A DNA stretch of 64,000 nt from GCA-2686265 sp036010965 (GCA_036010965.1 DASCMO010000068.1:1-64000), one strand, 5' to 3'; shown: positions 34,822-44,940, numbered from the stretch's first letter. Made by a program: numbers and translations. Notes: generated by a model not told the origin, from the letters alone.

Positions 34822-36584
34822 GCCGTCGCCCCCGGTTCCAGAGTGACCTCAAGGTGGCCGGGCTCGGTGATCTGATAGGTGTATCCCTGCTCGGTGAGGA
34901 ACAACTGTCGCTTCTCAGCGAATTCCTGATCCCGCGATCCGAGGGTCACGATCGAGTAGAAGATTGCGGCCGATCCATCCGACTTGGGGCGCAGGATACG
35001 ACCCAGGCGCTGGGCTTCCTCCTGGCGTGAACCGAAGGTGCCGGAGACCTGGATCGCCACGTTCGCGTCGGGCAGATCGATGGCAAAGTTCCCCACCTTG
35101 CTGACCACCAGCAAGTTCTCGCGACCCTGGCGGAAAGCCTCGTACAGCTCCTGGCGCTCCGAATTGGGGGTCTTGCCGGTGATCAGGGGCGCCTTCAGGC
35201 GCCGGGCCAGCAACTCCAACTGGGTGATGTACTGCCCGATCACCAGCACTCGCCCATTCGCATGACGCTGCACGAGCATGTCGACGACTTCGTCCTTGTG
35301 CGGGTTCTCGGAAGCCACGCGAAACTTCCCGCGCGCGTCCGCCGAGGCATACACGGACTTGAGGTCGGGATCCAGTGGCACGCGCACCTCGATACAAGTG
35401 GCCTGCGCGATGAATCCCTGGTACTCGAGGACCTTCCACGGAACGTCGTAGCGCTTCGGCCCGATCAGACAGAAGACCTCGTCTTCCTTGCCGTCCTCGC
35501 GCACCAGGGTCGCCGTGAGGCCCAGACGCCGGCGCGCCTGCAAGTCCGCCGTGACCCTGAACACCGGCGCCGGGAGCAGGTGCACCTCGTCATAGATGAC
35601 GAGCCCCCAGTTCTCGCGTGAGAATAGACCGAAGTGCTCGAACTCGTCCGCCTTGGTGCGCCGCCAAGTCAGCATCTGGTAGGTCGAGATGGTCACGTCA
35701 CAGACGCTTTTGCCCTCGCCGGTGTACTCCCCCACCTGGTCTTCGCCGAGCTCGGTCTTGTCGAGCAACTCATTGCGCCACTGGTGCACCGCGACGGTGT
35801 TGGTCGTCAGGATCAAGGTCTTGGTCCCCACCAGACTCATCACGCGCATACCGACGATGGTCTTGCCCGCGCCGCAGGGCAGAGCGACGACCCCGTTGCC
35901 CCCCAGGACGCTCCCGCCGGCGTAGAAGCCCTGAGCAGCGAGCTCCTGATATGGCCGAATCGCGAAGGACTCGCCCGCTCTCGTACGCTCCCGCAAGGTG
36001 ATCTCCAGGGCGTCCCCGTCCAGGTATCCGCCTCGGTCGTCCACCGGATACCCGACGCGGATCAGGGCCTGCTTGATGGTCCCACGCGCGAGGGGCGGCA
36101 CCATGACGCGCCCCCCCTTGTGCTCCACCAGGCGGGCGATGTCCCGGTAGCCGAGGACATCTTCGAGAACGCCTGGCTCATCGGAGAGCAACTCGAAGCC
36201 CGACCCGCGCTTCTCGATCCGCAGGACTCCGTAGCGGCCTATCCATTCGCGGACTTCCTGCAGGACGTTGGCCGGCACGGGGACACAGGCGTATTCCTCG
36301 AGCACCTCCGCGATGCCATCGGCGTCGAGCCCCAGGGCCGCGGCGTTCCAGACGGAAACGGGCGTGATGCGGTAGGTGTGCAGGTAGTCGGGGCTCTTTT
36401 CGAGCTCGGCGAATTGGCTCAGCGCGTCGCGAGCCTTTGCGAAGCGCGGGTGCTCGCGGGTCATGGGCTGACCGTCTTCGTCCTTCTGCGCGCGTCCCTC
36501 GGCGTCCGTCACGGGGCAGACCGTGTGCAGCATCAAGCTGCGGTCGCCCTGCACGATGAGCGGATTGTCGGGATGCAAGCTCAT
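34818..36584 (-). CDS. XPB/ERCC3-type DNA helicase
   Basis: 588 residues, superfamily 2 helicase. An N-terminal damage-recognition-like domain (residues 1-205; LHTYRITPVSVWNAAALGLD) precedes motif I LPCGAGKTIVG (K241), motif II DEVH, motif III-like GLTATLVREDGKEDE that contains the XPB 'RED' motif, and motif VI EEAQRLGRILRPKSDG. Bacterial XPB unwinds DNA 3'-5' in vitro; its cellular role in bacteria is unclear. Its ATG overlaps the TGA of the double uvrA (ATGA) and its own TGA overlaps the partner gene, so the three are one translational unit. A longer upstream frame lies inside uvrA. Confidence 0.95.
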   Translation of the reverse strand: MSLHPDNPLIVQGDRSLMLHTVCPVTDAEGRAQKDEDGQPMTREHPRFAKARDALSQFAELEKSPDYLHTYRITPVSVWNAAALGLDADGIAEVLEEYACVPVPANVLQEVREWIGRYGVLRIEKRGSGFELLSDEPGVLEDVLGYRDIARLVEHKGGRVMVPPLARGTIKQALIRVGYPVDDRGGYLDGDALEITLRERTRAGESFAIRPYQELAAQGFYAGGSVLGGNGVVALPCGAGKTIVGMRVMSLVGTKTLILTTNTVAVHQWRNELLDKTELGEDQVGEYTGEGKSVCDVTISTYQMLTWRRTKADEFEHFGLFSRENWGLVIYDEVHLLPAPVFRVTADLQARRRLGLTATLVREDGKEDEVFCLIGPKRYDVPWKVLEYQGFIAQATCIEVRVPLDPDLKSVYASADARGKFRVASENPHKDEVVDMLVQRHANGRVLVIGQYITQLELLARRLKAPLITGKTPNSERQELYEAFRQGRENLLVVSKVGNFAIDLPDANVAIQVSGTFGSRQEEAQRLGRILRPKSDGSAAIFYSIVTLGSRDQEFAEKRQLFLTEQGYTYQITEPGHLEVTLEPGATA

Positions 36585-39500
36585 CCCACGGCGCCCTTCT
36601 TCACGCGCCGGCCGCGGCGAGGTCGCACCTGTTCGAGGGCCCTCGCCAGGAACGGCCCCGTGAGCGAGTCCTCGTCCAGCGCCAACTCGGCCGGGGTTCC
36701 ACTGGCGATCACGCAGCCACCCTCGTCTCCCCCACCCGGTCCGATCTCCACCAGCCGGTCGCAGACGCTGAGCAGGCCCACATGGTGCTCGATCACCACC
36801 ACCGCGTCGCCGCGGCGCACCAGTCGATCGAGGACGGCCACGAGCTGGGCCACGTCGGCTGCGTGCAGGCCCGTCGTGGGTTCGTCTAGTACGACGACGC
36901 TCGGGATTCCGCCACCGGTGCGCATCAGTTCCGAACACAGCTTGAGGCGCTGCGCCTCGCCACCCGAGAGGGTCGTCGAGGACTGGCCGAGTCGCAGGTA
37001 ACCCAGGCCGACATCGCGCATGGTCTCGAGGATTCTCCGCGGCAGGGGCTGGTGCTCGAGAAACTCCAGGGCGCTGTCCACGTCCATCGCCAGGATGTCG
37101 GCCACGCTCCGTCCACGGTGCAACACCTCGAGCACTTCCGGGCGATAGCGCAGGCCGTCGCACTCCTCGCAGACCAGCCACAGGTCCGGCAAGAACTGCA
37201 TCTCGACCTTGTTCGCCCCTCTTCCCTCGCAGGCAGCGCAGCGACCGCGGGGCGAGTTGTAGGAAAAGTGCGCCGGACCGAAGGCGCGCATGCGCGCCTC
37301 GGGGGTGCGGGCGTAGAGGGTTCGAAGGGGGTCGAGCAGGCCGCTATAGGTGGCCGGGGTGCTGGCCGGTGTCCGGCCCAAGGGCGTTGAATCCACGCTC
37401 ACCACCCGACCCCGCCCCCCGCGCAGAGCCTCCAGCCGACGCCAGCGACCGCCGGACGCCTCGCCTTGCAAGGCCGGCACGAGCGTGTCCATGACCAGGC
37501 TGCTCTTCCCGGAGCCAGAGGGTCCGCAGATCCCAAGCAACTCACCGTAGCGCACGTCCAGGTCGACCTTGCGCAGGTTGTGGGTGCTCGCTCCCCGCAG
37601 TCGCACCCGCCCCGCCCCGTCCTCGCCCTCGCGCAGGGTGCGCTCGGGGTGCAGTTCTCCACGCAAGGCCGCTCCAGTCGGGGACTCGCGGCACGCACGC
37701 ACCTCCGCCGGGGTGCCGGCGCAGACCAGGCGCCCGCCTTGCTCCCCTGCTCCCGGACCGAGGTCGATGATCCAGTCGGCGGCTTCCATCAGGGCCGGAT
37801 CGTGCTCAACCACGATCACCGTGTTGCCACCATCGCGTAGCTCGTGGAGCGCAGCCGTCAGGCGCGCGACGTCCTGCGGATGGAGGCCGACGGTCGGCTC
37901 GTCGAGGACATAGCAGACTCCCACCAGGCGCGACCCCAGGCTGGCGGAGAGGCGCACGCGCCGCGCCTCGCCGCCCGAGAGGGTCGCGGTCGGGCGATCG
38001 AGAGCGAGGTAGCCGAGGCCCACTTGCGTCAGCATCCCGAGACGCGAGCGCAGCTCCTCGACCAGGGGCCCGGCTGCGGTGCGCCGGTCCTTGCGCAGGG
38101 TCAGGCGCTCGAGCCAGGCCAGGACCTGATCGACGGTCAGGCCCAGGAGTTCGGGGAGGCGCTTGCGGCCGAGGGTAACCGCCGACCACTCCGGTCGCAG
38201 GCGCCGTCCATCGCAAGCGCGGCAGCGGGTGCGGGTCATGACCGATTCGAGGGCCTCGGTCCATTGTGCGTCCTCTGCCCGCAGGTACCAGGCGTCCACG
38301 TGCCCGCAGAGTCCGGGCCAGTCGGAGTGATAGCTCTCCTCCAGGTCCACGTTGGCCGTGTGCCGCTCGCGGGTGACCGAGTAGTTCTCCCTTGCGCCGA
38401 CGCCGCGCGCCAACAAGGCGCGCTGGGCAGGCTTGAGCGCGCCCCACGGACGCTCAAGGTCGATGCGGTGCGATCGGGCGACCCCGCGCAGCAGGTGCTC
38501 GTAGTAGCCCTTGCCCTTGACCAGGTAGCGACCGAGCTTGCCGGGGATGGCGCCATCGCAAAGAGGATGGTCGGGCGCCGAGACCAACAAGTCCTCACTG
38601 CACTGCAGGCGTTCGCCGAGGCCATCGCAGGCAGGGCACGCCCCAGCGTGGGTGTTGAAGGAGAAGTGGCGCGGCTCCGGTGCCTGCTCGAGCAGGAAAC
38701 CGCACTCGGTGCAACTCCCGCGCGTGCTGTGCTCGCGCCGCTCGCCGCCGCGGGTCACGATCACGACCCGGCCTCCCGCGATGGCCTCGGCCTGCTCAAC
38801 GGCCTCCGCCAGGCGCGAGCGGACAGGGGGATCGAAGGCCACACGATCGACAACCAGGTCGAGGGTCCTGCGCCTTCCCACGCGACCGGGCAAGTCCTCC
38901 AGGCGCAGCTCCTCTCCGTCGAGCAGGACCCGCACAAAGCCGGCTGCGCGCCAGCCCTCGATGTGCTCGGCGAGGGTCCGTCCGCCCTCGGCCGGAGCCG
39001 GGCGCTGGGCGCTCTGGATCGGGGCCAGCACCCAGCCGCGCTCTCCGGCGAACTCGCGCAGGATGCGTCCGGCGACCGTGCTTGCGTCGGAGCGCTCGAG
39101 CGCCAGACCGTGCTGGGGGCAGCGCGGCGTACCCGCCCGCGCCCACAGGACGCGCAAGTGGTCGTGGATCTCGGTCGTCGTCGCCACGGTCGAACGCGGT
39201 CCCCCGCGCGCCGTGCGAGCCTCGACCGCCACCGACGGGCCCAGTCCCTCGATGCGCTCCACCGGCGGACGATCGCGCGCGCCGAGGAACTGCCGCGCGT
39301 AGGTGGAGAGGGATTCGACGAAGCGCCGTCGACCCTCGGCATGGATCGTGTCCAGGGCCAGGGAGCTCTTCCCGGAGCCGGAGCGCCCAGTGATGACCGT
39401 CAGTGCGTCGCGCGGCAGATCGACGGTCAGATTGCGCAGGTTGTGGGTGCGCGCCCCCACGACCCGTAGCCGATCAAGCGCGGCGCGCGGCGCCCTGCAG

Positions 39501-42397
39501 GCCCGCTGCGCCCCTCGCGGGCTCCCGGCCCCGCGCGCGGCACGCAGAGCACGGCCCGTGTACGACTCGTCCGCTGCCTCCAGGATCCGCTCGGGGGTAC
39601 CCTCGACCACGATCCGTCCACCGCCCTCGCCGCCCTCCGGGCCCAGGTCGATGACGTGGTCTGCCGCCCAGATGAGGGGCAGATCGTGCTCGACCACCAC
39701 CACCGTGTGCCCGCGGTCGACCAGTTGTTGCAGCGCCGCCAGCAGGCGCGCAACGTCCGCGGCATGCAGGCCGGTCGTGGGTTCGTCCAGCAGGTACAGG
39801 GTGTGATTACGCGGTCGGCGGGACAGCTCACGCGCGAGCTTGATGCGCTGCGCCTCGCCACCGGAGAGGGTGGTTGACGGCTGGCCGAGGGTCAGGTAGC
39901 CGACGCCGATATCGCAGCACAGGTCCAGGGGGCGCGCGATGCGCGGGTGGTCCGCGAATAGCTCGAGCGCTTCCTCTACCGTCATGTCCAGGACATCGGC
40001 GATCGAGCGACCCTCGTAGAGCACGTCGAGGGTGGCGGCCTGGAAACGCCGTCCTCCACAGTCCTCGCAAGTGACGGTCACCGGCGCCAGGAACTGCAGC
40101 TCGACAAGCAGAGCACCGGCCCCCTGACACGCCTCGCAGCGCCCGCCAGAGACGTTGAAGGAGAAGCGGCTGCGGGTGTAGCCCCGCAGCTTGCTCTCGG
40201 GCAGGCTGGCGAAGAGGTCACGGATCGGACCCAGGGCGCCGGTGTAGGTGGCCGGATTGGAGCGCGGCGTGCGGCCGATGGGCGCGGCGTCGATGACGAC
40301 CAGCTCGTCTACGAGATCCATGCCCTCTATCCCCTGGTGCGCGAGGGGCAGGGGCGCCTCCCGACCCAGGTGGCGCTGGAGGGCGCGCCGTAGGACGCCG
40401 TCCACGAGACTGCTCTTGCCCGAGCCGCTGACCCCCGTGACCGCAACCAGCCGACCAAGGGGGAAGGCGACGTCGATCCCGGTCAGGTTGTGGGCGCTTG
40501 CGCCGCGCACGACCAGGGACTCTGGCCGCCCGCTGCGCCGCGTCTTCGGCGCGGGCATCTCGATCTCACCCCGCAGCATGCGCCCGGTCGGGCTGTCCGC
40601 GCGCGCCACTTCGGAGGGTGAACCGCAGGCGACGATGCGTCCCCCATGACGGCCCGCGCCGGGACCGACGTCCACCAGGTAATCCGCGGCGCGCAGGGTG
40701 GCCTCATCGTGCTCGACCACCAGCACCGAGTTGCCGGCGTCGCGCAGGGCGCGCAGGGCCTCGAGCAACTGCGCCTGGTCCCGGGCGTGGAGGCCAATGG
40801 AGGGCTCGTCGAGCACGTAGGTGACGCCCTGCAGGCCGGCGCCCAGCTGGGCTGCCAGGCGGATGCGCTGCGCCTCCCCGCCCGAGAGGGAATCAGCGCG
40901 CCGGTCGAGGGTCAGGTAGCCCAGGCCCAGGCCCAGCAGGAAGTCGACACGGCGCCGCACCTCCGCCAGCAGGTCGCGGGCAATGCGCGCCTCGCGGGGA
41001 TCGAGCTGCAAGGCCTCGAGAAGGTCCGGGAGCGCTGCCACGGGACAGGCCGTGATCTCCCTCAGGGGTGTCTGGTCGAGCAGCACAGCGTCCGCGGCGG
41101 GGCGCAGGCGGCTCCCACTGCAGGCCGGGCATGCCTCCTCGGCCAGAAAACGGCGCGCCATGCGCTTGAGCGAGCCGGAATCCTGTCCGCGCAGGATGGC
41201 CGGGAGCACCCCGCGGTAGAGGCGGTTGCGGCGCGCCTTGCCGCGGAATCGCCGGCCGCTCCAGGAGGAGCTGTCGGGATAGCGGTCTTCGCCGGTCCCG
41301 TGCAGCAAGCACGCGCGGGCCTCGCCGTCGAGCTCTCCCCAGGGGGTGTCGAGGTCGAACCCATGGCGCTCGCCGACCCGTTCGAGGAACGCGAAGTCCA
41401 CTCGCGGGAAGAGCAACGCCCCGCCGCTGGCGCGGGTCACCGCCAGGGCCCCCTCGCGCAGAGTGAGCGCGGGGTTGCGCACCACTGCCTGCTCCGATGC
41501 GAGGCGCACGAACCCGAGACCCTCGCAGCTCGGGCACGCTCCGTGGGGGGAGTTGAACGAGAACAGGCGCGGCTCGAGGGGCGGCACCTCCTCTCCGCAA
41601 CCCGGACAGCAGCGCTGGGTCGAGAAGGCCCGCTCCCCGTCCTCCTCGAGCACGATCAGGTCGCCGTGGCCGAGGTCGAGGGCAGCCTCGACGGCCTCGC
41701 GCAGGCGCGCGGGTTGGTCGGGGTCGGGCTTGAGCCGATCCACCACGGCTTCGATCGTGTGCAGGCGATAGCGCTCCAGCTCGTCCACTTCCTCGAGCCT
41801 GTAAAGCTCTCCGTCGATCCGGGCGCGCACCAGCCCGGCCCGGCGCAGGTCGTCCAGCAGCTTGCGATGGGCGCCCTTGCGACCGCGCACGACCGGGGCG
41901 AGCACTTGAACGCGCGCCTGGGCGTGGTCGGCCAGGATGGCCCCGACGATGGCCTCGGGGGTCTGCCGGCGCACAGGAAGATGGCAGCCCGGGCAGTGAG
42001 CCCTGCCCGCGCGGGCGTAGAGCACGCGCAGGTGATCGACGATCTCGGTCAGGGTGCCCACGGTCGAGCGCGAGCCGCGCGCGATCGACTTCTGGTCCAC
42101 GGCGATGGTCGGCGATAGCCCCTCGATGGCGTCCACGTCGGGCTTCTCCATGCGCCCGAGGAACTGGCGCGCATAAGCCGAGAGGGTCTCCAGGAAACGT
42201 CGCTGCCCCTCGCGGAACAGGGTGTCGAAGGCCAGGGAGGACTTGCCGGAACCCGAGATGCCCGTGACGGCCACAAGCCGGTTGCGCGGCAGCTCGAGGT
42301 CCACTCCCGCCAGGTTGTGCTGGCGAGCTCCTCGTATCCGCAGGACTCCCTGGGAGCCCCCGGCGGCCATCGACTGGGCTGGGCTGGCGGCGGACAT
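36581..42397 (-). CDS. uvrA: Tandem (double-length) excinuclease ABC subunit A
   Basis: About 1,938 residues: two complete UvrA proteins in one chain, joined near residue 970 (base ~39,480). Each half has two ABC ATPase units and two zinc modules. Walker A: GISGSGKSS, GVSGSGKSS, GRSGSGKSS, GPSGSGKSS. Four LSGGE signatures and four LDEP(S/T)xGLH Walker B segments are visible. Zinc pairs CPGC…CPSC, CEAC…CEDC, CTEC…CPAC and CAAC…CEEC are kept; an outer CPGC pair of copy 1 is CPQH in copy 2. UvrA recognises damage in nucleotide excision repair; a normal UvrA dimer is here replaced by one chain. Tandem UvrA is known in Chlamydiae and Planctomycetota. The start MSAASPAQ was chosen; MAAGGSQG nine residues on is possible. 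Confidence 0.96.
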   Translation of the reverse strand: MSAASPAQSMAAGGSQGVLRIRGARQHNLAGVDLELPRNRLVAVTGISGSGKSSLAFDTLFREGQRRFLETLSAYARQFLGRMEKPDVDAIEGLSPTIAVDQKSIARGSRSTVGTLTEIVDHLRVLYARAGRAHCPGCHLPVRRQTPEAIVGAILADHAQARVQVLAPVVRGRKGAHRKLLDDLRRAGLVRARIDGELYRLEEVDELERYRLHTIEAVVDRLKPDPDQPARLREAVEAALDLGHGDLIVLEEDGERAFSTQRCCPGCGEEVPPLEPRLFSFNSPHGACPSCEGLGFVRLASEQAVVRNPALTLREGALAVTRASGGALLFPRVDFAFLERVGERHGFDLDTPWGELDGEARACLLHGTGEDRYPDSSSWSGRRFRGKARRNRLYRGVLPAILRGQDSGSLKRMARRFLAEEACPACSGSRLRPAADAVLLDQTPLREITACPVAALPDLLEALQLDPREARIARDLLAEVRRRVDFLLGLGLGYLTLDRRADSLSGGEAQRIRLAAQLGAGLQGVTYVLDEPSIGLHARDQAQLLEALRALRDAGNSVLVVEHDEATLRAADYLVDVGPGAGRHGGRIVACGSPSEVARADSPTGRMLRGEIEMPAPKTRRSGRPESLVVRGASAHNLTGIDVAFPLGRLVAVTGVSGSGKSSLVDGVLRRALQRHLGREAPLPLAHQGIEGMDLVDELVVIDAAPIGRTPRSNPATYTGALGPIRDLFASLPESKLRGYTRSRFSFNVSGGRCEACQGAGALLVELQFLAPVTVTCEDCGGRRFQAATLDVLYEGRSIADVLDMTVEEALELFADHPRIARPLDLCCDIGVGYLTLGQPSTTLSGGEAQRIKLARELSRRPRNHTLYLLDEPTTGLHAADVARLLAALQQLVDRGHTVVVVEHDLPLIWAADHVIDLGPEGGEGGGRIVVEGTPERILEAADESYTGRALRAARGAGSPRGAQRACRAPRAALDRLRVVGARTHNLRNLTVDLPRDALTVITGRSGSGKSSLALDTIHAEGRRRFVESLSTYARQFLGARDRPPVERIEGLGPSVAVEARTARGGPRSTVATTTEIHDHLRVLWARAGTPRCPQHGLALERSDASTVAGRILREFAGERGWVLAPIQSAQRPAPAEGGRTLAEHIEGWRAAGFVRVLLDGEELRLEDLPGRVGRRRTLDLVVDRVAFDPPVRSRLAEAVEQAEAIAGGRVVIVTRGGERREHSTRGSCTECGFLLEQAPEPRHFSFNTHAGACPACDGLGERLQCSEDLLVSAPDHPLCDGAIPGKLGRYLVKGKGYYEHLLRGVARSHRIDLERPWGALKPAQRALLARGVGARENYSVTRERHTANVDLEESYHSDWPGLCGHVDAWYLRAEDAQWTEALESVMTRTRCRACDGRRLRPEWSAVTLGRKRLPELLGLTVDQVLAWLERLTLRKDRRTAAGPLVEELRSRLGMLTQVGLGYLALDRPTATLSGGEARRVRLSASLGSRLVGVCYVLDEPTVGLHPQDVARLTAALHELRDGGNTVIVVEHDPALMEAADWIIDLGPGAGEQGGRLVCAGTPAEVRACRESPTGAALRGELHPERTLREGEDGAGRVRLRGASTHNLRKVDLDVRYGELLGICGPSGSGKSSLVMDTLVPALQGEASGGRWRRLEALRGGRGRVVSVDSTPLGRTPASTPATYSGLLDPLRTLYARTPEARMRAFGPAHFSYNSPRGRCAACEGRGANKVEMQFLPDLWLVCEECDGLRYRPEVLEVLHRGRSVADILAMDVDSALEFLEHQPLPRRILETMRDVGLGYLRLGQSSTTLSGGEAQRLKLCSELMRTGGGIPSVVVLDEPTTGLHAADVAQLVAVLDRLVRRGDAVVVIEHHVGLLSVCDRLVEIGPGGGDEGGCVIASGTPAELALDEDSLTGPFLARALEQVRPRRGRRVKKGAVG

Positions 42398-42548
42398 GCG
42401 CGGTGCCCTCACTCGCGACGCGCGCCAAGCCTCCGCGGGGGAGGGTTCGAGCACGCCGGGATGGGGTGAGGGAAAGACCGACGATCCTAGCACCGCCCGG
42501 CCGCGGTCGGTAGGCGCGAACCGCGCTCTGGACGTTCGATCTGCGCCC

Positions 42549-43364
42549 TCAGTGCTCCACGCGAGCCCGGATCTGCGGCTGCAGGGCCGGGCCCGCAGCG
42601 ACCAGATGCCCGCCCCGCAACCAGTCCTCGCCGCCGTCGGCGTCGGTCACCACGCCCCCCGCCTCGCGCACAAGGAGGGCGCCGGCGGCCACATCGTGGG
42701 GTGAAAGATGCAGCTCCCAGAACCCGTCCAGGCGCCCGGCGGCCACGAAGGCCAGGTCGACCGCCGCCGCGCCCATGCGCCGCACCCCGCGCAGGTCGTA
42801 GAAGAAGCGGTTGAAGTTCTCGAGGTTGGAGTGCTTCAGCTCCCCGCGCCGGTAAGGGAAACCCGTGGCCAGCACCGCCTGGCCGAGTTCTTTCGTTTGA
42901 GAGACATGGATCGGGCGCCCGTTGAGCCACGCCCCTCCCCCACGCACGGCGCTGAAGGTCTCCCCCAGGCGCGGGAGGTGTACGACCGCCACCTCTGAAA
43001 CGCCGCCCTGCATGAGCCCCATGCTGACCGCGAAGATCGGAAGGCCGTGGACAAAGTTCACGGTCCCGTCGAGGGGGTCCAGAAACCAGCGCGGCGCATC
43101 GCCATCATCCGGCGCGTCCCGCACCTCTTCCTCAGATTCGATGCGGTGTTCGGGGAAAGCCTCCCGCAGGCACCCGACGAGCAGACGCTCGCTGGCCAGG
43201 TCGGCCTCGGTCACCAGATCGCGTGCCGCTGACTTGCTGCGAATCTGCGAGGCCTGCAGGTGCCCGAAGGACTCGAGCAGTAACTCCCCCGCCGCGGCGG
43301 CGGCCGCCAGCGCGACCTCCAGCACCGCTGCCGACTCGCGGCCCGCCAGGGTCTCGTCAGCCAT
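42549..43364 (-). CDS. suhB: Inositol monophosphatase family protein
   Basis: 271 residues, Mg2+-dependent sugar/inositol phosphatase fold. Motifs: DLVTEADLASERLL, ESEEEV (metal-binding Glu), WFLDPLDGTVNFVHGLPIF (DPLDGT with metal Asp residues) and FWELHLSPHDVAAGALLVREAGG (the second metal Asp replaced as LSPHDVAAG). Substrate may be inositol phosphate or another sugar phosphate. The ATG overlaps the PBP4 gene's TGA by 8 bases (ATGGCTGA) with GAGGTGGG as SD. It precedes uvrA by 151 bases; whether transcription continues into uvrA is not decidable here. Confidence 0.9.
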   Translation of the reverse strand: MADETLAGRESAAVLEVALAAAAAAGELLLESFGHLQASQIRSKSAARDLVTEADLASERLLVGCLREAFPEHRIESEEEVRDAPDDGDAPRWFLDPLDGTVNFVHGLPIFAVSMGLMQGGVSEVAVVHLPRLGETFSAVRGGGAWLNGRPIHVSQTKELGQAVLATGFPYRRGELKHSNLENFNRFFYDLRGVRRMGAAAVDLAFVAAGRLDGFWELHLSPHDVAAGALLVREAGGVVTDADGGEDWLRGGHLVAAGPALQPQIRARVEH

Positions 43365-44940
43365 CCCACCTCGCAAGGTGCGCGCACAACTCGTCAGCCA
43401 TCGGTTTCCAGCAGGCGGTGTTGAGCCCCGAGATGTTGGGATAGTCGACCAGAATCGAGAAGGCCAGGTGCCGACCCGAGAGGGTCTCGACCACGCCCGC
43501 GAGAGCGCTCGTGCCCGAGATCCAGCCCGACTTGGCGCGCACCCGACCGCAAGTTGGAGCCTCCCTCATGCGCCGCGCGAGGGTGCCGCTCTCCCCCGCC
43601 ACCGCCAGGGAGTCGAGGTAGGCGCGCGAGAGCTCGCCACCGAGCCCGACCACGGCGTCAAGCAGGGCGGCGATCTGGCGCGCAGTGACCCGGTTGTCCC
43701 GCGACAGGCCCGAACCGTCGACCTGCACCAGGCCAGCGGTCGGGACGCCGAGGCGCACGAGAGCGCGGCGCGTGGCCTCGCTCCCGCCAGCCCGGTCGCC
43801 ACGCCCGGTCACGGCCTGGGCGGTGGCCAGGAAGAGCTGGTCGGCGACGGCGTTGTTGGAATCGCGATTGATCGGTCCAAGGGTGGCCTGTAACGGCGAG
43901 CGCAGGACGAACAGCCCGCGCTCAGGGGCGCGGTGACGTTCCCGAAGCCAGCCGTCCTGTACGTCCACCCCCGACGCCACCAACTCGCTGAGCAGCACCT
44001 CCCCAAAGAGCTCGACCGGATCGGGGTGGGCGAAGCGCGCGCTCCAGCGCCTGACATCGGCCGGGATCTCCCCGCGCACGGTGACCGCCGGGGGGCGCGC
44101 CTCGACCGCAACCTTGAGGGCGCTGCGCTTGGGGGTCGTCCGCACCTTGCCGCTCCGCAGCAGACTGTGGCCCGCCGGCAGGACCCTCACGAGCGCCTGT
44201 TCTCCGGCCAGCCCGGCCTCCACTACGGCTGTCAGGCATCCGGCGTTGACGGTGAAGCCCGCGACCCGCGCGCAGCTCTCGCTCCAGTGCTGGGTGGACG
44301 CCGGCCAGGCGGGCCCCGGCCCCGGCGCGGGGAAGCTGCCCTCATCGAGGACCAGGGCCCCCCGCACACGGCGCACTCCCAGGCGAGCAAGTTCGGCCGT
44401 GACCGGCTCCAGCAAGTGCGTCACGGCCCCCTCACCTTCGGGATCGAAGAGCGGATCGCCTCCCGCCCGCAGGACGAGGTCGCCCTCCAGGACGCCGTCG
44501 CGGATCGGCGCGGAGGACTCGAAGCGCGTATCGAAGGTCGCATCTGGCCCCAGCAGCACGAGCGCGGCAGCGGTGGTGACGAGCTTCATGTTGGAGGCCG
44601 GCCGCAGGGGGATGTCGGCGTCGATCGAGGCCAGGGCCGGGTGACCTGACAGTTCGCGGACACAGACCGAGACCGTGAGGCGCTCGCGGGCAGCGCCACG
44701 CCGCACGGCCTCGGCCTTGGCCGCGGCGATCGTGGTGCGCAGGCGTTCGGTGAGGCGGCGGTCGGGCTCGGGCGGCGGGGCAGAGGTCAAGGCTGCAGCA
44801 GCCGCCGGCGCCGGCGCGTGCTGCGGCGCGACGAGCGGTTCACCTGGTCTGAGTGCATCCGCCGCCAGAACCACGGCACCGCACAGACCCACCGTCGCCG
44901 CCCAGCTAGCCGTGCTTCGCATCCGCTTGGGTCCGTCCAT
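43357..44940 (-). CDS. dacB: D-alanyl-D-alanine carboxypeptidase/endopeptidase (PBP4 family)
   Basis: About 527 residues with an N-terminal signal/anchor (ASWAATVGLCGAVVLAADAL) and an Ala/Pro spacer. The S13 active-site motifs are PASNMKLVTT (SxxK with the nucleophilic Ser), RDSNNAVAD (SxN) and RAKSGWISG (KTG as KSG). These enzymes trim or cleave peptidoglycan cross-links in the periplasm. KSG instead of KTG is found in some family members. The start at MDGPKRMR was preferred; a TTG at 45,063 that overlaps the preceding stop codon would add 41 basic residues, and a Met six residues later is also possible. Confidence 0.9.
   Translation of the reverse strand: MDGPKRMRSTASWAATVGLCGAVVLAADALRPGEPLVAPQHAPAPAAAAALTSAPPPEPDRRLTERLRTTIAAAKAEAVRRGAARERLTVSVCVRELSGHPALASIDADIPLRPASNMKLVTTAAALVLLGPDATFDTRFESSAPIRDGVLEGDLVLRAGGDPLFDPEGEGAVTHLLEPVTAELARLGVRRVRGALVLDEGSFPAPGPGPAWPASTQHWSESCARVAGFTVNAGCLTAVVEAGLAGEQALVRVLPAGHSLLRSGKVRTTPKRSALKVAVEARPPAVTVRGEIPADVRRWSARFAHPDPVELFGEVLLSELVASGVDVQDGWLRERHRAPERGLFVLRSPLQATLGPINRDSNNAVADQLFLATAQAVTGRGDRAGGSEATRRALVRLGVPTAGLVQVDGSGLSRDNRVTARQIAALLDAVVGLGGELSRAYLDSLAVAGESGTLARRMREAPTCGRVRAKSGWISGTSALAGVVETLSGRHLAFSILVDYPNISGLNTACWKPMADELCAHLARWDG

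Noticed and set aside
37844..42118. Long plus-strand frames (541 and 490 residues) opposite uvrA
   Set aside because: They mirror the conserved uvrA reading frame and lack motifs.
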